From positions 89,420,501 through 89,484,500 of the forward strand of contig CM075674.1 in NCBI GenBank assembly GCA_037962975.1: DNA of 64,000 nt, read 5' to 3'. Both the position numbers and the translations under genes were made by a program. The notes under the pieces were generated by a model, which worked only from the letters and a program-made list of their open reading frames with translations, was not told the origin of the DNA and did no database searches. The DNA comes from Clitoria ternatea (taxonomy: Eukaryota; Streptophyta; Magnoliopsida; Fabales; Fabaceae). Positions 23,161 through 35,499 of the stretch are shown here, piece after piece (the stretch's first letter is position 1; each line of letters starts with the position of its first letter).

Positions 23161-24355
23161 GATCTGGTGTCACTTAAGTGAATTCGAGCCTTCACACCGA
23201 GTGTCAAAGGGTCGATTTTTACACTTGGTCTTTTTGTGTATGTAAGCACCTGTTTCGATCCGACTAATTTCCACCGAGAATGGATACTGACAGAGACAGT
23301 GATCCAGGCCATAAGAAGAACACCGGCCTAGGTCTAAGGAATACCGATCTGAGACAACGGAAGAGACATCATCCCTGAGACCATCCAAGTGAGACTGGTG
23401 TCTTTTCTTATCTGACATGGGAAGGCGCTTTCATGAACTTGATAATGGACCCATGTGACACCATTCGAGGAGTCCGACTGCCCATGCTGACTTAGAATCG
23501 CACCATCCAAGTTGATCCTCGAATCCTGGGGGCGGCTGATAACAAACAAAAATGAAAATAATAAAAAAATCACTCATCAGCCGCCGTTCCCCATAATTGT
23601 CAGTGACTAGGCTGTCCCTCCACTACATACATGGATTTAGTGGAAGCTTGAGCTGTCCAAGTAGAATCGCACCATCCAAGTTGATCCTTGAATCCTGGGG
23701 GCGGCTGACAACAAACAAAAATGAAAATAATAAAAAAATTACTCATCAGCCGTTGTTCCCCATAATTGTTGGTGTCCAAGCTGTCTTTGAGCTGTTCAAG
23801 CACTCAACCAGCACTTGGATTTCTATAAATACCTTAGCTGAAGAGGCGCAAGGGGATCTGAAAAAAAAGGGGATCCTGGCATCTGGAATTAAAAAGACCC
23901 CTGAAAAAAATCTATTCCGGAATCCTGAATCTGAAGTCAAGAAACCTGTCCCCAACCCACATTCTCTTGTTTTCTTCAAAACAGAAGCACCAGTCTCGTT
24001 CCTGTTTGCTGTACTTCAGAACCTCCTTGTCACTCTAAATTCCGTCCAAATTCTATACTGCTTATAACACCACTGAATCCTACACCGTTCCTCCATCAAA
24101 ATACATTTTCGCCACTAAGTTCTACTCCGGCTCCACACTGCACCTCGGTTTATTCCACACCGGCTCCAATCTGCAGTCCGGTTCCTCCCAAGCCCACGCC
24201 ATACTGGTTCTGTTTCTTTTCTCTTTTCTTTTGCTTTTTTATTGTTTATTTTTCTGCCAGATTTGTAATTTTGTTGAACCTGTTCTCTTGTTTAAGTTTA
24301 TTCCATTAAATTTCCTTTATTTTGCTTTATAACTAGTAATAACAACAAAGAACTA
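23161..24355 (+). other. LTR-like promoter region downstream of array I
   Basis: No coding gene is recognised. Two copies of a 107-bp block (see 23494-23769) precede a TATA box (TATAAAT, 23824-23830). C-rich DNA with CACACCGGCTCC-like words (about 24070-24200) follows, then T-rich DNA. The order array, then promoter, then C-rich part resembles LTR B (37205-42140). I read this as the U3/R part of an LTR whose edges I cannot fix. The 156-codon frame at 23597-24067 has no family resemblance and overlaps the duplicated block. Confidence 0.45.
23494..23769. repeat. Tandem 169-bp duplication
   Basis: A 107-bp block beginning AGAATCGCACCATCCAAG and ending CCCCATAATTGT occurs at 23494-23600 and again at 23663-23769, with only a few differences. 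Start-to-start distance is 169 bp. Each copy contains GGGGGCGGCTGA followed by A-rich DNA. Confidence 0.9.
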
Positions 24356-24586
24356 CGTGACCCTGATTTCTCGAAAGCTCAAGAATACGTAGGAGCGGGA
24401 AACAGTTCCTGTCGAGCCCATCTTTATTCAAATTTTTTAGAGTTTCCATTTTTTTCTTGTTATTAAAAGGAGGAGCAAGGTTCATTTGGACGAGACGTCC
24501 TGTTAATCTCCTTTTTTTAAAAATATCTATTTTTTTTAAAAAAAGGAGGAGCGAGGTTAATTTGGACGAGACGTCCTGTTAATCTC

Positions 24587-24617
<31 letters not shown>

Positions 24618-25033
24618 AATATCTTTTTTAAAAAGGAGGAGCAAGGTTAATTTGGATGAGACGTCCTGTTAATCTCCTGTTTAAAAAATTCCATGTCGAT
24701 TTTTGTTTATTTTTGTATGCTTTGTTATTTCATACGTTTTTTTTTCTGAAGAAGTTAAAAATAATTTTTGGGCTAATTATAATGCACGCTGTCATCTTGA
24801 GGTAACCGTTTTATAACGGACAGTTGTGAGGTGCTAATACCTTCCTCACCTGTAATTCGACTCCCGAACTTAGAATTTTACTTTCATAACCAGTGCTTTA
24901 ACGAAAGGTTTTCCCGGTATTTTATCCTTAAAAAATATTGGTGGCGACTCCCCATTTTCTTTTCGAAAGGACTTCGAAACACGTTTTAATATTTTTGAGG
25001 GTCGCCATTCCCGCCGCGATCCCAGTCACGACA
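24356..25033 (+). mobile_element. Tat/Ogre-like LTR and leader fragment, copy 2
   Basis: Best-preserved of three copies in the window. In order: ACGTGACCCTGATTTCTCG, GAATACGTAGGAGCGGG, three hairpin-like units centred on GGACGAGACGTCC (24477-24510, 24553-24586, 24648-24676), GAGGTAACCGTTTTATAACGG, TAATACCTTCCTCACC, then TGGTGGCGACTCC near 24950 and GCGATCCCAGTCACGACA at the end. TGGCGACTCC fits an Ogre/Tat tRNA-Arg primer-binding site, and a TATA box lies 530 bp upstream, so plus orientation is favoured. No gag or pol follows, so the element is truncated at about 25034. Confidence 0.6.
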
Positions 25034-25041
25034 GTAACAAG

Positions 25042-25060
25042 TGAGAGAGAGAGAGAGAGA
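25042..25060. repeat. (GA)n microsatellite
   Basis: A pure GA run of about 18 bp at the junction between the Tat-like fragment and the following minus-strand element. Confidence 0.9.
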
Positions 25061-26526
25061 CAATACACAAGCCATTTTATACCTGTTCACCTTTAATCCA
25101 GAGACTACATCCAGTACCTTCAAATCTGAAGGATTTCCACTATGTAAAAACTTTTACATAAATAGCCTAGACTGAGCTTATGAGTATTATTGACTCCAGT
25201 CACTCCTAGCTTAAGCATAGCTCATGCTTTTGAGTATTCTTTTGCAAGCACCCATTCCTAGGACAAACCCAAGTATTCTTTCATGAGCCACTCCTGGCTC
25301 TAACCTAAGTATTCTTTCCAAAGCCTCTTCAGGCTAAAGTGTTTCCCAATAGCTCAATCAGACTAATGTTTACTAAAGGTTGGAAATATTGATACAAAAC
25401 TATTTGGGAATGTGTGTGTTCTTCAGACAACCTTTTTGAGACATGCCCATCCTTATTTTCTTGATTCACTCTCACAAGCTCTTTCTTTTTCTTTTCTTCT
25501 TTTAGATATATATCTCTTTTTTTTATATCTCTTTATTCTTCTTTTGTAATCTCTCTTCTTTTTTTTCAATACATCTATGTCTATTACACATATATAACTA
25601 TGTATTATTCTCACCCTTACATTGTGTGTGTGTTCTCTCTATCTCTCTTATTCTGCCTGGAGGTTTTACAGCATATAAATACTTATTTTATATTGATAGA
25701 TCTGTTGGATGACCGTTTGAAAATTATTCTATCTCATGAGAAAGTGATTTTTCTTCTGATTAGTCAGAGAGACGTTCTGCACATTTTGTATAGGATAGAG
25801 AGCTTTTGCAATAAAGACAAATAGGGATTGTACATTTTTCACCAAAGAAGATATTCCTTGATTAAAGGAATTCTGACATCTTAGAAAGTTAGTGAAAAAT
25901 AGATGCTTTGAGATGAGCTTGAGATTTGTCTTGCTTGAGTACTTTCCTTGTTGTGATAATTCTTTTTACTGAGAAGAAAAGGTGCTTTTTTGAGTCATTA
26001 TATATAGGTCCAGACTTGATGTGTTCAGAGAGAACATCTGAGATTAGATTGAGGTATGGTGAATCGTACAGTGTTGATGATGAGACTCAAAACTTCAAGA
26101 GATATTCTAGTTCTTTCTTTGCGATTTCGAGGAAGGTCTGAAGCAGCTTTTATCTTGACAGATCGTGATAGAGTCTGATTAAAGTAGGTTGCTTTGAGGA
26201 GATGACTTTTCCATGTTACTAATGCTTGTTGTATGACTTGATGAGTCTGGGTCTAGTATAAGGTCAGTATGAACGCTTTTCTTTAAAGAGACGTTTCCAG
26301 ACTTTAAGTGTTTGTTTTAAGCATAGCCTTCATAGTTTTGTCTTACCAGACTTATTAGATATGAGATATGAGCTCCCCCTTTGATTTATAACCTATGCTT
26401 TATATCCTGAAACACTCGAATGATCTTTATCAAACGTTTAATAACTCATAACTTGATTAATTAAGATGCTTGATGTTGGTTATCAATAAATCTAAGAGTG
26501 GTTCAAATATTTTCTTGGTTCCAACA
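25061..26526 (-). mobile_element. Putative minus-strand copia-type LTR
   Basis: Read on the minus strand the block starts TGTTGGAACCAAG at 26526, a start typical of SIRE-like copia LTRs. It contains a TATA-like CCTATATATAATG at about 26000-26010. Upstream on that strand are purine-rich AAAGGGGGAG-type stretches. The far end (about 25040-25060) is not defined by a CA end or by a second LTR. No ORF of note lies inside it. The LTR reading is an inference from these three signals. Confidence 0.4.
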
Positions 26527-26855
26527 ATCTCTCTCTATTTGTTGATACAAACATTAAGCCTTCTTAATTATTGAACCTTCTTTTTTCATAGACCAGGGGT
26601 CAACATAGAGCATTAATAGTAAGAGAGCATTTATAATTATTTTATTTGAAAAGACAAGATTTTGGAACACAGATAAAGACACAAACTTCTTAAATCATTA
26701 AAAAGAAACTTAGGAACATCAAACATTAAATCATCATAAAAAATAAACAACCAAAACTTCTTAATTCTTTAGCTTCTCAAATTCTTCTCCCCCTTTTGAT
26801 ATCAACAAAACAATAGAGTAAATAGGGGCATAGAGACGAGAAGGAGAAAAAAAAA
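26527..26855 (-). other. 3' untranslated part with polypurine-like tract
   Basis: On the minus strand, after the stop at 26856, the sequence has GATATCAAAAGGGGGAGAAG (about 26780-26800) and ends in AAATAGAGAGAGAT just before TGTTGGAACC. Either could be the polypurine tract of a copia element. A-rich DNA lies between. Confidence 0.4.
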
Positions 26856-27737
26856 TTATTTTTGCTCTGAGCTTTTGGAACATGAACCAGCTTCTCTAAT
26901 CATCCAGAGGATGTGATTCCACAGTCTTTCCGCGTCGTCTTCAGTGTTGTTGGTGGAGGATAGCAGTCTGGTAACTTCTTCATCAGGAAGTCTTCTTGGT
27001 CGAGGCTTGTCCCATGCCAGGACAGGAGGATAGACTGCTGCTGAAATAGGTTCTTTTCCTTTTTTGGAATAGTAAGGCTTGGTAACAGGGGCAAGTTTAT
27101 CCAGAGCGATTAAGATTTTTATGGAAGGCAGAATGAGGGCGGACTTTTCTTTGCCATATTGAATGTCTTCTAGTAGCTTTTATTCCTGAAGATCCTTTAG
27201 GATGGCTCTCTGTTTTTTTTCAGTTTGTTGAAGATGGCAACATCTGATGTAGTACAAAGATTTTCATCTCTAATGACATCTAAGGCAGGTAAGGGAGGAA
27301 CAAATGAGGGTGAGGATGCAGCAAGGTTTCTTTTACAGAGTGGGTGTACAAGAGAATAAAGAGGGACAAGATAGCTGACTCAAATTTTGTGTGGAGAAAT
27401 TAGAGGCAGGTGGAGGGTCAGAGATTTCAAGTTGATCAATGTTGATGAAATATGAGTCTGGAGGAGAGGAATCCTGACGAGCTTTATTTGAATGTGAATT
27501 TGGAGAGGAAGGAGATCAAAATCTTTTTGAGTTGGAAGGAGAGAATTCTGAGTAAATAGATGCGAGAACGTCTTCTGGTTCAGGGGAAGTTGATAATGAG
27601 AAAATAGAGTCTGACAAAGTAGGAGAGAGAGCAGAAAAAGTTTCCAGAGAAACTGAAGGAGAGTTTTCAGAGTCTGAGTCTAGAATAAAGGGGTTGTCAC
27701 CCAAGGATCCTTCCTGGTTTGGCGAGCGTGATTCCAT
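26856..27737 (-). pseudogene. Decayed ORF of unknown family before a putative PPT
   Basis: Minus-strand reading from ATG at 27737 gives a serine/proline/acidic N-terminus (MESRSPNQEGSLGDNPFILD), continuing past stops and at least one frameshift. Recognisably coding stretches follow: ALDVIRDENLCTTSD, KILIALDKLAPVTKPYYSKK, LAWDKPRPRRLPDEEVTRLL and a C-terminus DDAERLWNHILWMI, ending at a TAA at 26856-26858. Full length would be about 290 codons. Its position just upstream of purine-rich PPT-like DNA and an LTR start suggests an extra 3' ORF of a SIRE-like copia element. I do not recognise the protein family, and no signal peptide or membrane segment is obvious. Confidence 0.5.
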
Positions 27738-28100
27738 TTGTATGAAAAGATTTCGAATAAAATTTAGACGAAAAAGTGTTTGAAAAATCAGAAGGAGAAA
27801 TTTAATAAGTGAACCCAGAAATTTGAAAACTAAAACTCACTTGTGAACACCTATTTTTGATCGACCTAAAAAAATACTTAAAAAAAGGAAAAATAAAAAA
27901 TAAAAAATAAAGAAAAGAAAAGAGAAAACATTTTCAAAAGCAAAAAATTGAAAAAAGAAAAATAGAGTAAAACAAATTTGCATAAGTGAGTCATTCTCAT
28001 CTAGGCTAGACCACGAAATTTTTGTTGATTCGCTTGGGTGAGCCATTTTCGCCTAGGTGAATTATGCGCGTTTTAAAAAACTGAAAAATGGGAAAATTGG
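27738..28100. other. A-rich spacer
   Basis: The stretch is dominated by AAAATAAAAAATAAAG-type sequence at 27860-27970. No gene, splice pattern or terminal repeat is recognised. Confidence 0.5.
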
Positions 28101-29640
28101 GTCTCCCTTTTTACGTATAGTTCCTTGCCCATTTTAAAATACTAGTCCTCTTTCTTTTCCAATGGATAAAGAGAATTTCATGGCCAAAAGGGAAAGAACT
28201 TTTTACACAAGGAGAAAATGAAAAGTTGAAAAGGACTTTGAGACATGAAAAAGGAAAAAGAATGAGACAATGAATAACCTTGTTCCTCCTTTGAAAAAAA
28301 CCTAATTTTTAAGTCGTGGTTAGGGTTTTGAAGAGATAAATACCCCTCATACTCAATAAAAAGGAGGAAAAAGAAGATAAAAAAGCATCTTTTGGATCTT
28401 ACTTTTTTGGTTATCATTTTTTAGGATTTCATATTTTTAGGTTCTCTCTTTAGGCCTCTTCTTTTTAGGGTTTTCTTCTTAGGGTTCATAAAATGAGGGT
28501 TTACAAAGTTTAGAAGGAGAGCTTTTTTCCCCCATTTTCATCTTATTAGTAAGAGGCTAAGGGTTTGAGAGAAAAGAGAGAAGTGTTTCTTCTTGTTCTT
28601 CTTCTTCACTTGTAAAACTAGAAAGAGTGGATTGTGCATTATCTCTCTTCCCATAAGGAGATAAGGTATAACACATACTTAGAGGACTTTTGTATTTTTA
28701 TTTTCACATACCATGTATGTTCTTGATTTTGGTTAAATAAATGATTAATTGTTTTTGCTCAAGATTTGTATCTTGTTGCTCTTTGATGGTTGTTATTTAA
28801 GTTTGGGTTGGTAACTTGAACAATGTGAAGGTCATGTTTTTTTTCTTCCTTTTTTCCCTAAGCATGATATACTTGTAGATGTTTTACAATATCTTAAGAA
28901 TGTGATTTTGAAAGTGATTAATATGCATGAATTGTTCCCTTTAATGTTATGTTTATAGTTTTTTATATGTGAGCAAAAGAAACCATGATGTAAAAATATA
29001 AAAAAGAGCTTTTTGACTTTTTTAGTTGTTTCTGCTTTCCCTTTTGTTTTAGTTCATTTTATCCCATTTTATTTATTTGTCTTGCTATTTGTTTTTGTCT
29101 TTCTCTTTTATTTGTAAAAATAAATAAATTTTTCATACGGTGAGATTAATTTAGACAAGACATCTTATTGATCTTGTCATTTTCTTTTAACATGTTGTCT
29201 TTGAGACTAATTTGGACAAGATGTCCTATGATGTCCGTTTCATGTTTTTTTAAATGGGATTAATTTGGAGTACACATCATATTAATGTCTCATCTTTCAA
29301 AAGCTCTTTTTTAAAGGTTGGTCTTAATTTGAAAAGACGTCTTGTTAGCTTCATTTTAAATCCTCTAATTTCTTTCCGTATTTGTGTTGTTTAATTGTTT
29401 TCTTTTCAAAAGTAAAATGTAATCTTTGGGATATTAATATGCATGATCAATTTAAGGTAACCGTCTTACGATGAACAATGTCTTATAATTCATTTATAAT
29501 TTGAGGTGTTAATATTTTCCTCACCTATAATTCAACTCTTAAACTCAACTTTTTTTTTTTATATAACCAATGTCTCAACTAAGAGATTTTCCCAATATTT
29601 CCCTTCAAAATATATATATCAATGACGACTCCATCCCTTT
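28101..29640 (+). mobile_element. Tat/Ogre-like LTR and leader fragment, copy 3 (degraded)
   Basis: The right half repeats the landmarks of copies 1 and 2 in the same order. Four decayed hairpin-like units lie at about 29142-29350 (for example TTTGGACAAGATGTCCTATG), then AAGGTAACCGTCTTACGATG, GTTAATATTTTCCTCACC and ATCAATGACGACTCC at about 29615. The left half has an AGAGATAAATACCC TATA-like site near 28333 and several TTAGGGTTTTC words. Copy 3 is the most diverged. No coding region is attached. Confidence 0.5.
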
Positions 29641-32600
29641 AGACAGTGCACAATAAAGGTCAATTGCTCTAATTATATGAACAATATCCGCTAAGCTTGC
29701 GCTTAATTAAATTACACTTGCATATTTCAATCCTTATTTTCGTTGAAAATCAGCACAGCAACAAATAAATCTAGAATGGTGCTTTTAAAAATGAAAGATT
29801 GACTTGTCACATGTGATGTCCAAGAATATAGCATGATTTAAGATGTAAAGATTAAATTTTATATTATAATATCCAATAAATTATCTTCTATCCAACTATA
29901 AATTTTTTATTTTATTTTTATTTATTAATTAATTTAAATATATATTCAACTAATTCAATTGATCTTATATCTGTTTAGTAATTTTAACAAAATAATCAAT
30001 CATTTTAAAAAGTATCCAAACAACATAAATTATTTCAAAATACTTTAAACATACAGAATTATCAACTGCATGGTATTAGAAAATAATCATTACATCTCTT
30101 CGTGGCACTTGGCATGAGTTTACAAATAAAGAAAATACTGTATGTCTTGCGTCTAATTACATTTATAAAATGAGGTGAAGCTTGGACAACGAGGAAGGTG
30201 ACACTTGTTAACGGGGAACCTTAATTTATTTTTCTCCCCTTCATGCAAAAAATCATAAAATAAACATAGTTCATTGTTATGTCTAGGAATATGCCAACTC
30301 CAGCTATATTATATCACAGACGACAATAATAAAAATCTCAGTCTAAATAATTATGACGATAACTGTAGTTAATAAAATATTGTTCAGTACAAAATTTGAA
30401 ATTAAAAATATTTCATAAATCAACGATTTGTTTAACAAAAAGTTAATGAAGATGAAGGATACATGTATAAAATTATGATAGGTGAATGTATTAATGGTCA
30501 AACACAATAATTTTGTTTGGTAAAACTAATTTAAATTATATTAAATGATTTTAAAAAATATATAATATTTTAATTACGTAAAAGATAAAAATTATCACTA
30601 AAAATAATAAATAAGTAATTAATGAGAAAGTTTATAATTCTTAAAAAGTCATAAGATACCTCAATTAATTTTTTAAAACCTAAAAATTTATAAATTTTCA
30701 AAAGCTATAAACTCTTATTTTCACCTTTACTAAATAATTTTAGTAACTTTTAAAAAATTATATACTCCTAAAATAAAACCTATAAACTCTTTACATAATT
30801 AAAAGAAATGTTGCTAAGTGAAAGCTATATAATTACGATACCATCTCTGAGAGGTCTCAGAAATAGAAATGTGAGTCGTTGAGTTTTTTTCCAATATATT
30901 CTATTTAGATTATAATTGTATGAGACTATTATTATAAATGATTAAACTCCTTCAATCAAATTTTAACACATTTACATTTTTAATAGTTTTGAATTCAAGC
31001 TTCCGATCTCAAGTTAAAATATTGATTTAAGCATTTGACAATAATACGAGTCATTGTATACGTGGACAATAAATAAGAAAAAAAGAGATAAGCACTATTT
31101 TATGGAGTATTTGTAAATTAATATTGAAATAATATTTTTTCCTCTTAAACTATCTTTTACATTTTTTTCTAAATTAAAAGTTTTCAACACCCATATGTTT
31201 ATTTTACATTGTGTTTTATGATAGTAAAAATAACAAAAAATTTTGTATATGGTAAATAGATCAATCACATATGTAAACATAATATTGAAACTTTATACAG
31301 CTGTGTGAATTATTTATCTGTATTTATAACTACAGATTAAATAATACAAATACAATACAAGGGACAATTATTGGTTTTAAGTATACATCAAGAAATTCTA
31401 AGCTTTTTTTAAGTACACTTAAAAAAGCAAATTACTGTAGATGGGATAGGGATGCTAATAAAACTGATTAAAATTATAAGGTGATTTCTCATTCCCGTTG
31501 TAGATTCACTTTCAAGGTGGAAAACAAATGTTTGAAGACCTTAGTATATAATATATGATACATAAATTATAGATGCAGATACATAAATTCACCCGGATAT
31601 TTTTAACTAATTTTCATACATATCTAATGTTTTACATTTTATTTATAGTCAGTATTGATTTCATTTAACCCTTCTCTGTTTTTTCTTTTACTTTATAAAT
31701 CTGTACATGTGGCACATTTAGATAAATACTACAAATAAAATAATTAATCACTTGAAAATTGTTATTTAGGCCATATATGAGAAGAGGATAAAAATTAAAA
31801 TAAAAAATATGAGAGTGAGCAAAGGGGAAAGTAGAAGGAAGGTGAGGAGATCAGACTTTAGAGAGAGAGGAAATAATTTAAGAGAAAAATTGAGAGAAGA
31901 AAACATTTTAAGTTTGGAGTTAAAGAGAAAATATGTGGAAAGAAAATTTTAAAATTTTCTTTTTCAAAATCAACTTTTCTTTATTTTTTTATTTTATTTT
32001 CTTTCTATCCAAATAAAAATAAACACACAATTTTTTCATATTATTCTTTCTCTCAAATTTTCTTCTTCTCATATGTACAGAGATAATAACTATCTGAATT
32101 TCATCTTTGGAAGCGAGGCTTTTGATACAACAATCGATGCATAATGCTCTATACAATTAGATAAAATATTCCTTTAATAAGTATTGAAAATGGAGTTACC
32201 AAAGCAAATTAGATAATAGCTTTTCTCTAATCTCAATCAAGAAATCCAAGCTGCAACTAATAAAGACCACTCAAAGTTTCATTAGTGTCTAATTTTATAT
32301 ATTTTTTTCTTGGAAAACAACTCCTACAATTACTTATCAGTGCTTATATGTTTTTTTTTTATAAATTATGTCTAATAATAATAACGGCCGATAAATGCGT
32401 GGAAAGAGTGAAAATATTTCCTGATCTTATCCCATAAGGGGTGGGAGGATCACCTTTTGGAGTAGATATATAGGGGTAACAATGGTATTTCTCATACATG
32501 GAGTTTGAGGTAGAAATGACTTAAAAATTAATATTTATAGATATTTAATATTTATTAATAATAATAATAAATAATAAAATATAATATAATGTACTTAATA

Positions 32601-32880
32601 TAATATTATTTTGGAATGATACATTATAAATTAATATTGTATTATATATTATATTTTCATACATTAAAAGTATTATTAAGTAAATATATTAAATTTTTAT
32701 CTCATTATAAAATAAAAAATCTAAATATTTAAGTATATTTAATAAAATAAAAAATATTAATTAATAACATCTCAATTTTTAATTATTGGTTAATTTTCAT
32801 TAATCGAATAATTGATTGGGTTTGTTAAATTAAATTAATTAGGGGTACGTTAAGTTCTAGAATTTATTTGGGTAAGTTAC
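29641..32880. other. AT-rich spacer without recognised features
   Basis: 3.2 kb of AT-rich sequence. I see no ORF longer than about 60 codons, no terminal repeats and no RNA gene. A purine-rich stretch at about 31790-31900 and ATAAT repeats at 32540-32600 are the only visible patterns. Confidence 0.6.
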
Positions 32881-35323
32881 TAGACCAATTTCAAAAATTA
32901 ACCAATGGAGCGAAATTAACATATCGCCCTCAATTTCTTAATTCCAATTTCACTTTCTTTCCCTCAAATTCTCTTTTCTAACTCTCGTGCAAGTCAAGAA
33001 AGAAACAGAACATTCCTTTCTTCTCTTCTCTACTCATGACAACACCATATTTTCCCCACATTATCTTCTTCAATTTCTCTCAAGCTTAAGCAAGAATCAA
33101 GTTTTATTTCCTTCCCTCTCTTCCATGGGTAGCATTGCAAGACAAGGGCTCTTCAATTTCTTTAATTACCAAGGTGAAAAATCATGGACCCAACTTCAGT
33201 TTTTGGCTTGTTTCTTGGATCCTATTTCTAAATTCATCAATTTCATGCTTTTAGAGTGTTTTAGGAACCATTATTGTATGTGGGCTGCTTTAGGGGTCCT
33301 TCAATTCTATTTGTTGCGATGTTGTTTTCGAACTGCTTTGAGCTCGTGGATAGCTTCGGAGCTTTGTGAAATCAAGTTTTGAAACCTGCCAGGGACGTTC
33401 GGTAAGTCGTAATCTTTCGAATCTTTGCCATTTTGTTAAATTGATGATATTGCAATGTTTCGAGTTTCTGATAAGTTAGAAAATTGTTAAATTAAACGAA
33501 TTTGGTGATCGAATAGTTAATTAGAGAATTTTGAGGTTATGTTTCGATTGTAGGTTCATACCAGAATTGAGCCGAGGATTTCCAGTAGGAGGAGTATTAT
33601 ATATTTTAAATGTATGAGTTGTGAACGGATAGAAAATATACTTGTATTTATTTGTGATGATTATTTGATTGATATGGATGATGAAATTAATGAATGATGA
33701 TTATATAATTGACTTGGTAGTTTATCCTTTTTGGTGATTATCGTTTATTTGATTGATGATTATAGAATTGAATGAATCTCTGTTCATATATTTAGATTAT
33801 TGTTTTAATGATTAAAGATGAGAAATACATGTGAATTGCCATTGGATTGATATATGTATCGTGGTTGATGATAAAATTGATTGAATTGAGAAATTATGAT
33901 GAATTCTGGTATTGATGATGTTGATAAGCTTGGGATAGCTTAATTAATGATGAGAATTGATTATAATGGATGGTTGTGTATAGCATTTTTATAAGCACGC
34001 ATATAGGACTATAGGGGTCCTATGATGTCGGCCCAGATGGGAGGGTGGCCTTTGGATAAGCACAGACCCTATGATTGTTTTTTAAGATTCCACGGACGCC
34101 TTTGAGTGGGACTCAAGGCCGGCTCGCAACACCGTTATTGATGTACCACTGTCACTTAGAGTGATTGGTGTTGCAAAACGGGTAAGCGGTTTGGTACCAG
34201 TAAAATGATCGAATAAGTTGAGAAACTTTTTATATACTACAATATTAATCCTATCATTTGAGTCGGATCTACATGCATGTGCATTAGTGTTATGAGGCAA
34301 CCATTATTGAGATGAAAAACTATGGGACAACTATCAATGATGAATTAAGTGTTGCGAGGCAGCCATGGATGTTTAACATTATGTGATATACATCTGAATT
34401 GATGTATGTGTATGAATATATCTTAAATGGCAATGTTATGATGATGAATTGTGATAAATTGATAAATGAATGAAATGTAAGGATTATGATAATGATGGAT
34501 TAAATTGTACTTGAATTGGATAGATACTTGTATATTGTGGCAAATCTGGTTTTGTATTTGTCATTTCACATATATATGCTCACCCCTACACCATTTCTAA
34601 TATTTCAGTGAATTTAGCTCGAGAAAAGGATTGGTGAAGTGTTTGAGAAGCTTGTTGTGAAATCCTTGAATGGATTGGCGTACATATAAACTTGTATAGC
34701 TTTTGATATGTATAGCCTTGGTCTGTTCTCTTTTGATATTTGATATATAATTGTATAGTGAATTAGGTATCTGATAACCTCATTAGAAGTTTAAAATTGC
34801 TTTTGATGGCTATACACACACATGAGTTATAACTATGAATTGAATTAATTGTGCCTAGGAATTACATCATATGATGATATGTTATTGAATTTGTATTATG
34901 GGCATGTTGTGCTAGATGACATTGAGCCTAGAATGTTATAATTGATAAGTATATGATGATAAATGTAGTGTAGCATTAAAGTTAATTGATTTAGTATGTG
35001 GAGTTATGAAAATTATGCATTAAATAAGGAACTGAACAAACCAAAATGAAATCTGAGTTTGTGGAACCCCCAGAGAGGTTGAATGGCTTCTATGATGTAA
35101 TTGAATTATGTTAGAATTGGTTTAGACCAAATTAGATAAGAATTGGTAAGTTAGGTTGGTGCAAATGACCTAAAATAGTAAAAATACCCTTTTCTGCATA
35201 TCTCCATCATTTTTTTGAAAATTTTGAGTGCGGCCACGCTCATTTGTTCATAATTGAATTGTACTATAAAATTTAGTGAAGATTGAGTAAGTATAGGTTA
35301 GGTTTTGAGGAGTTGGAAGCGTT

Positions 35324-35328
35324 GAGTC
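35324..35328. repeat. Target-site duplication GAGTC flanking LTR A, left copy
   Basis: GAGTC precedes LTR A. GAGTT follows it at 43576-43580, one mismatch out of five. Confidence 0.65.
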
Positions 35329-35499
35329 TGTAACATCCCAAAAATTTCATTTTTCATGTATAATCATTTTTAATCTAGACCATTAATGATATTATCTATT
35401 TATATTAACTTTCTACATAAGTTTGGCTGTGAATCGAAGCTTCTTTTTGATTTGTTCAAATAGCTTCCTTTGATATTAACCTATGGTAGCGTTCTGATT

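Noticed and set aside
23597..24067. 156-codon plus-strand frame
   Set aside because: It starts inside a duplicated 107-bp block, spans a TATA box and has no family resemblance.
32987..33382. 131-codon plus-strand frame that could be a small gene
   Set aside because: It lies in LTR X upstream of shared LTR landmarks. There is no recognised domain and the composition is CT-rich at the start.
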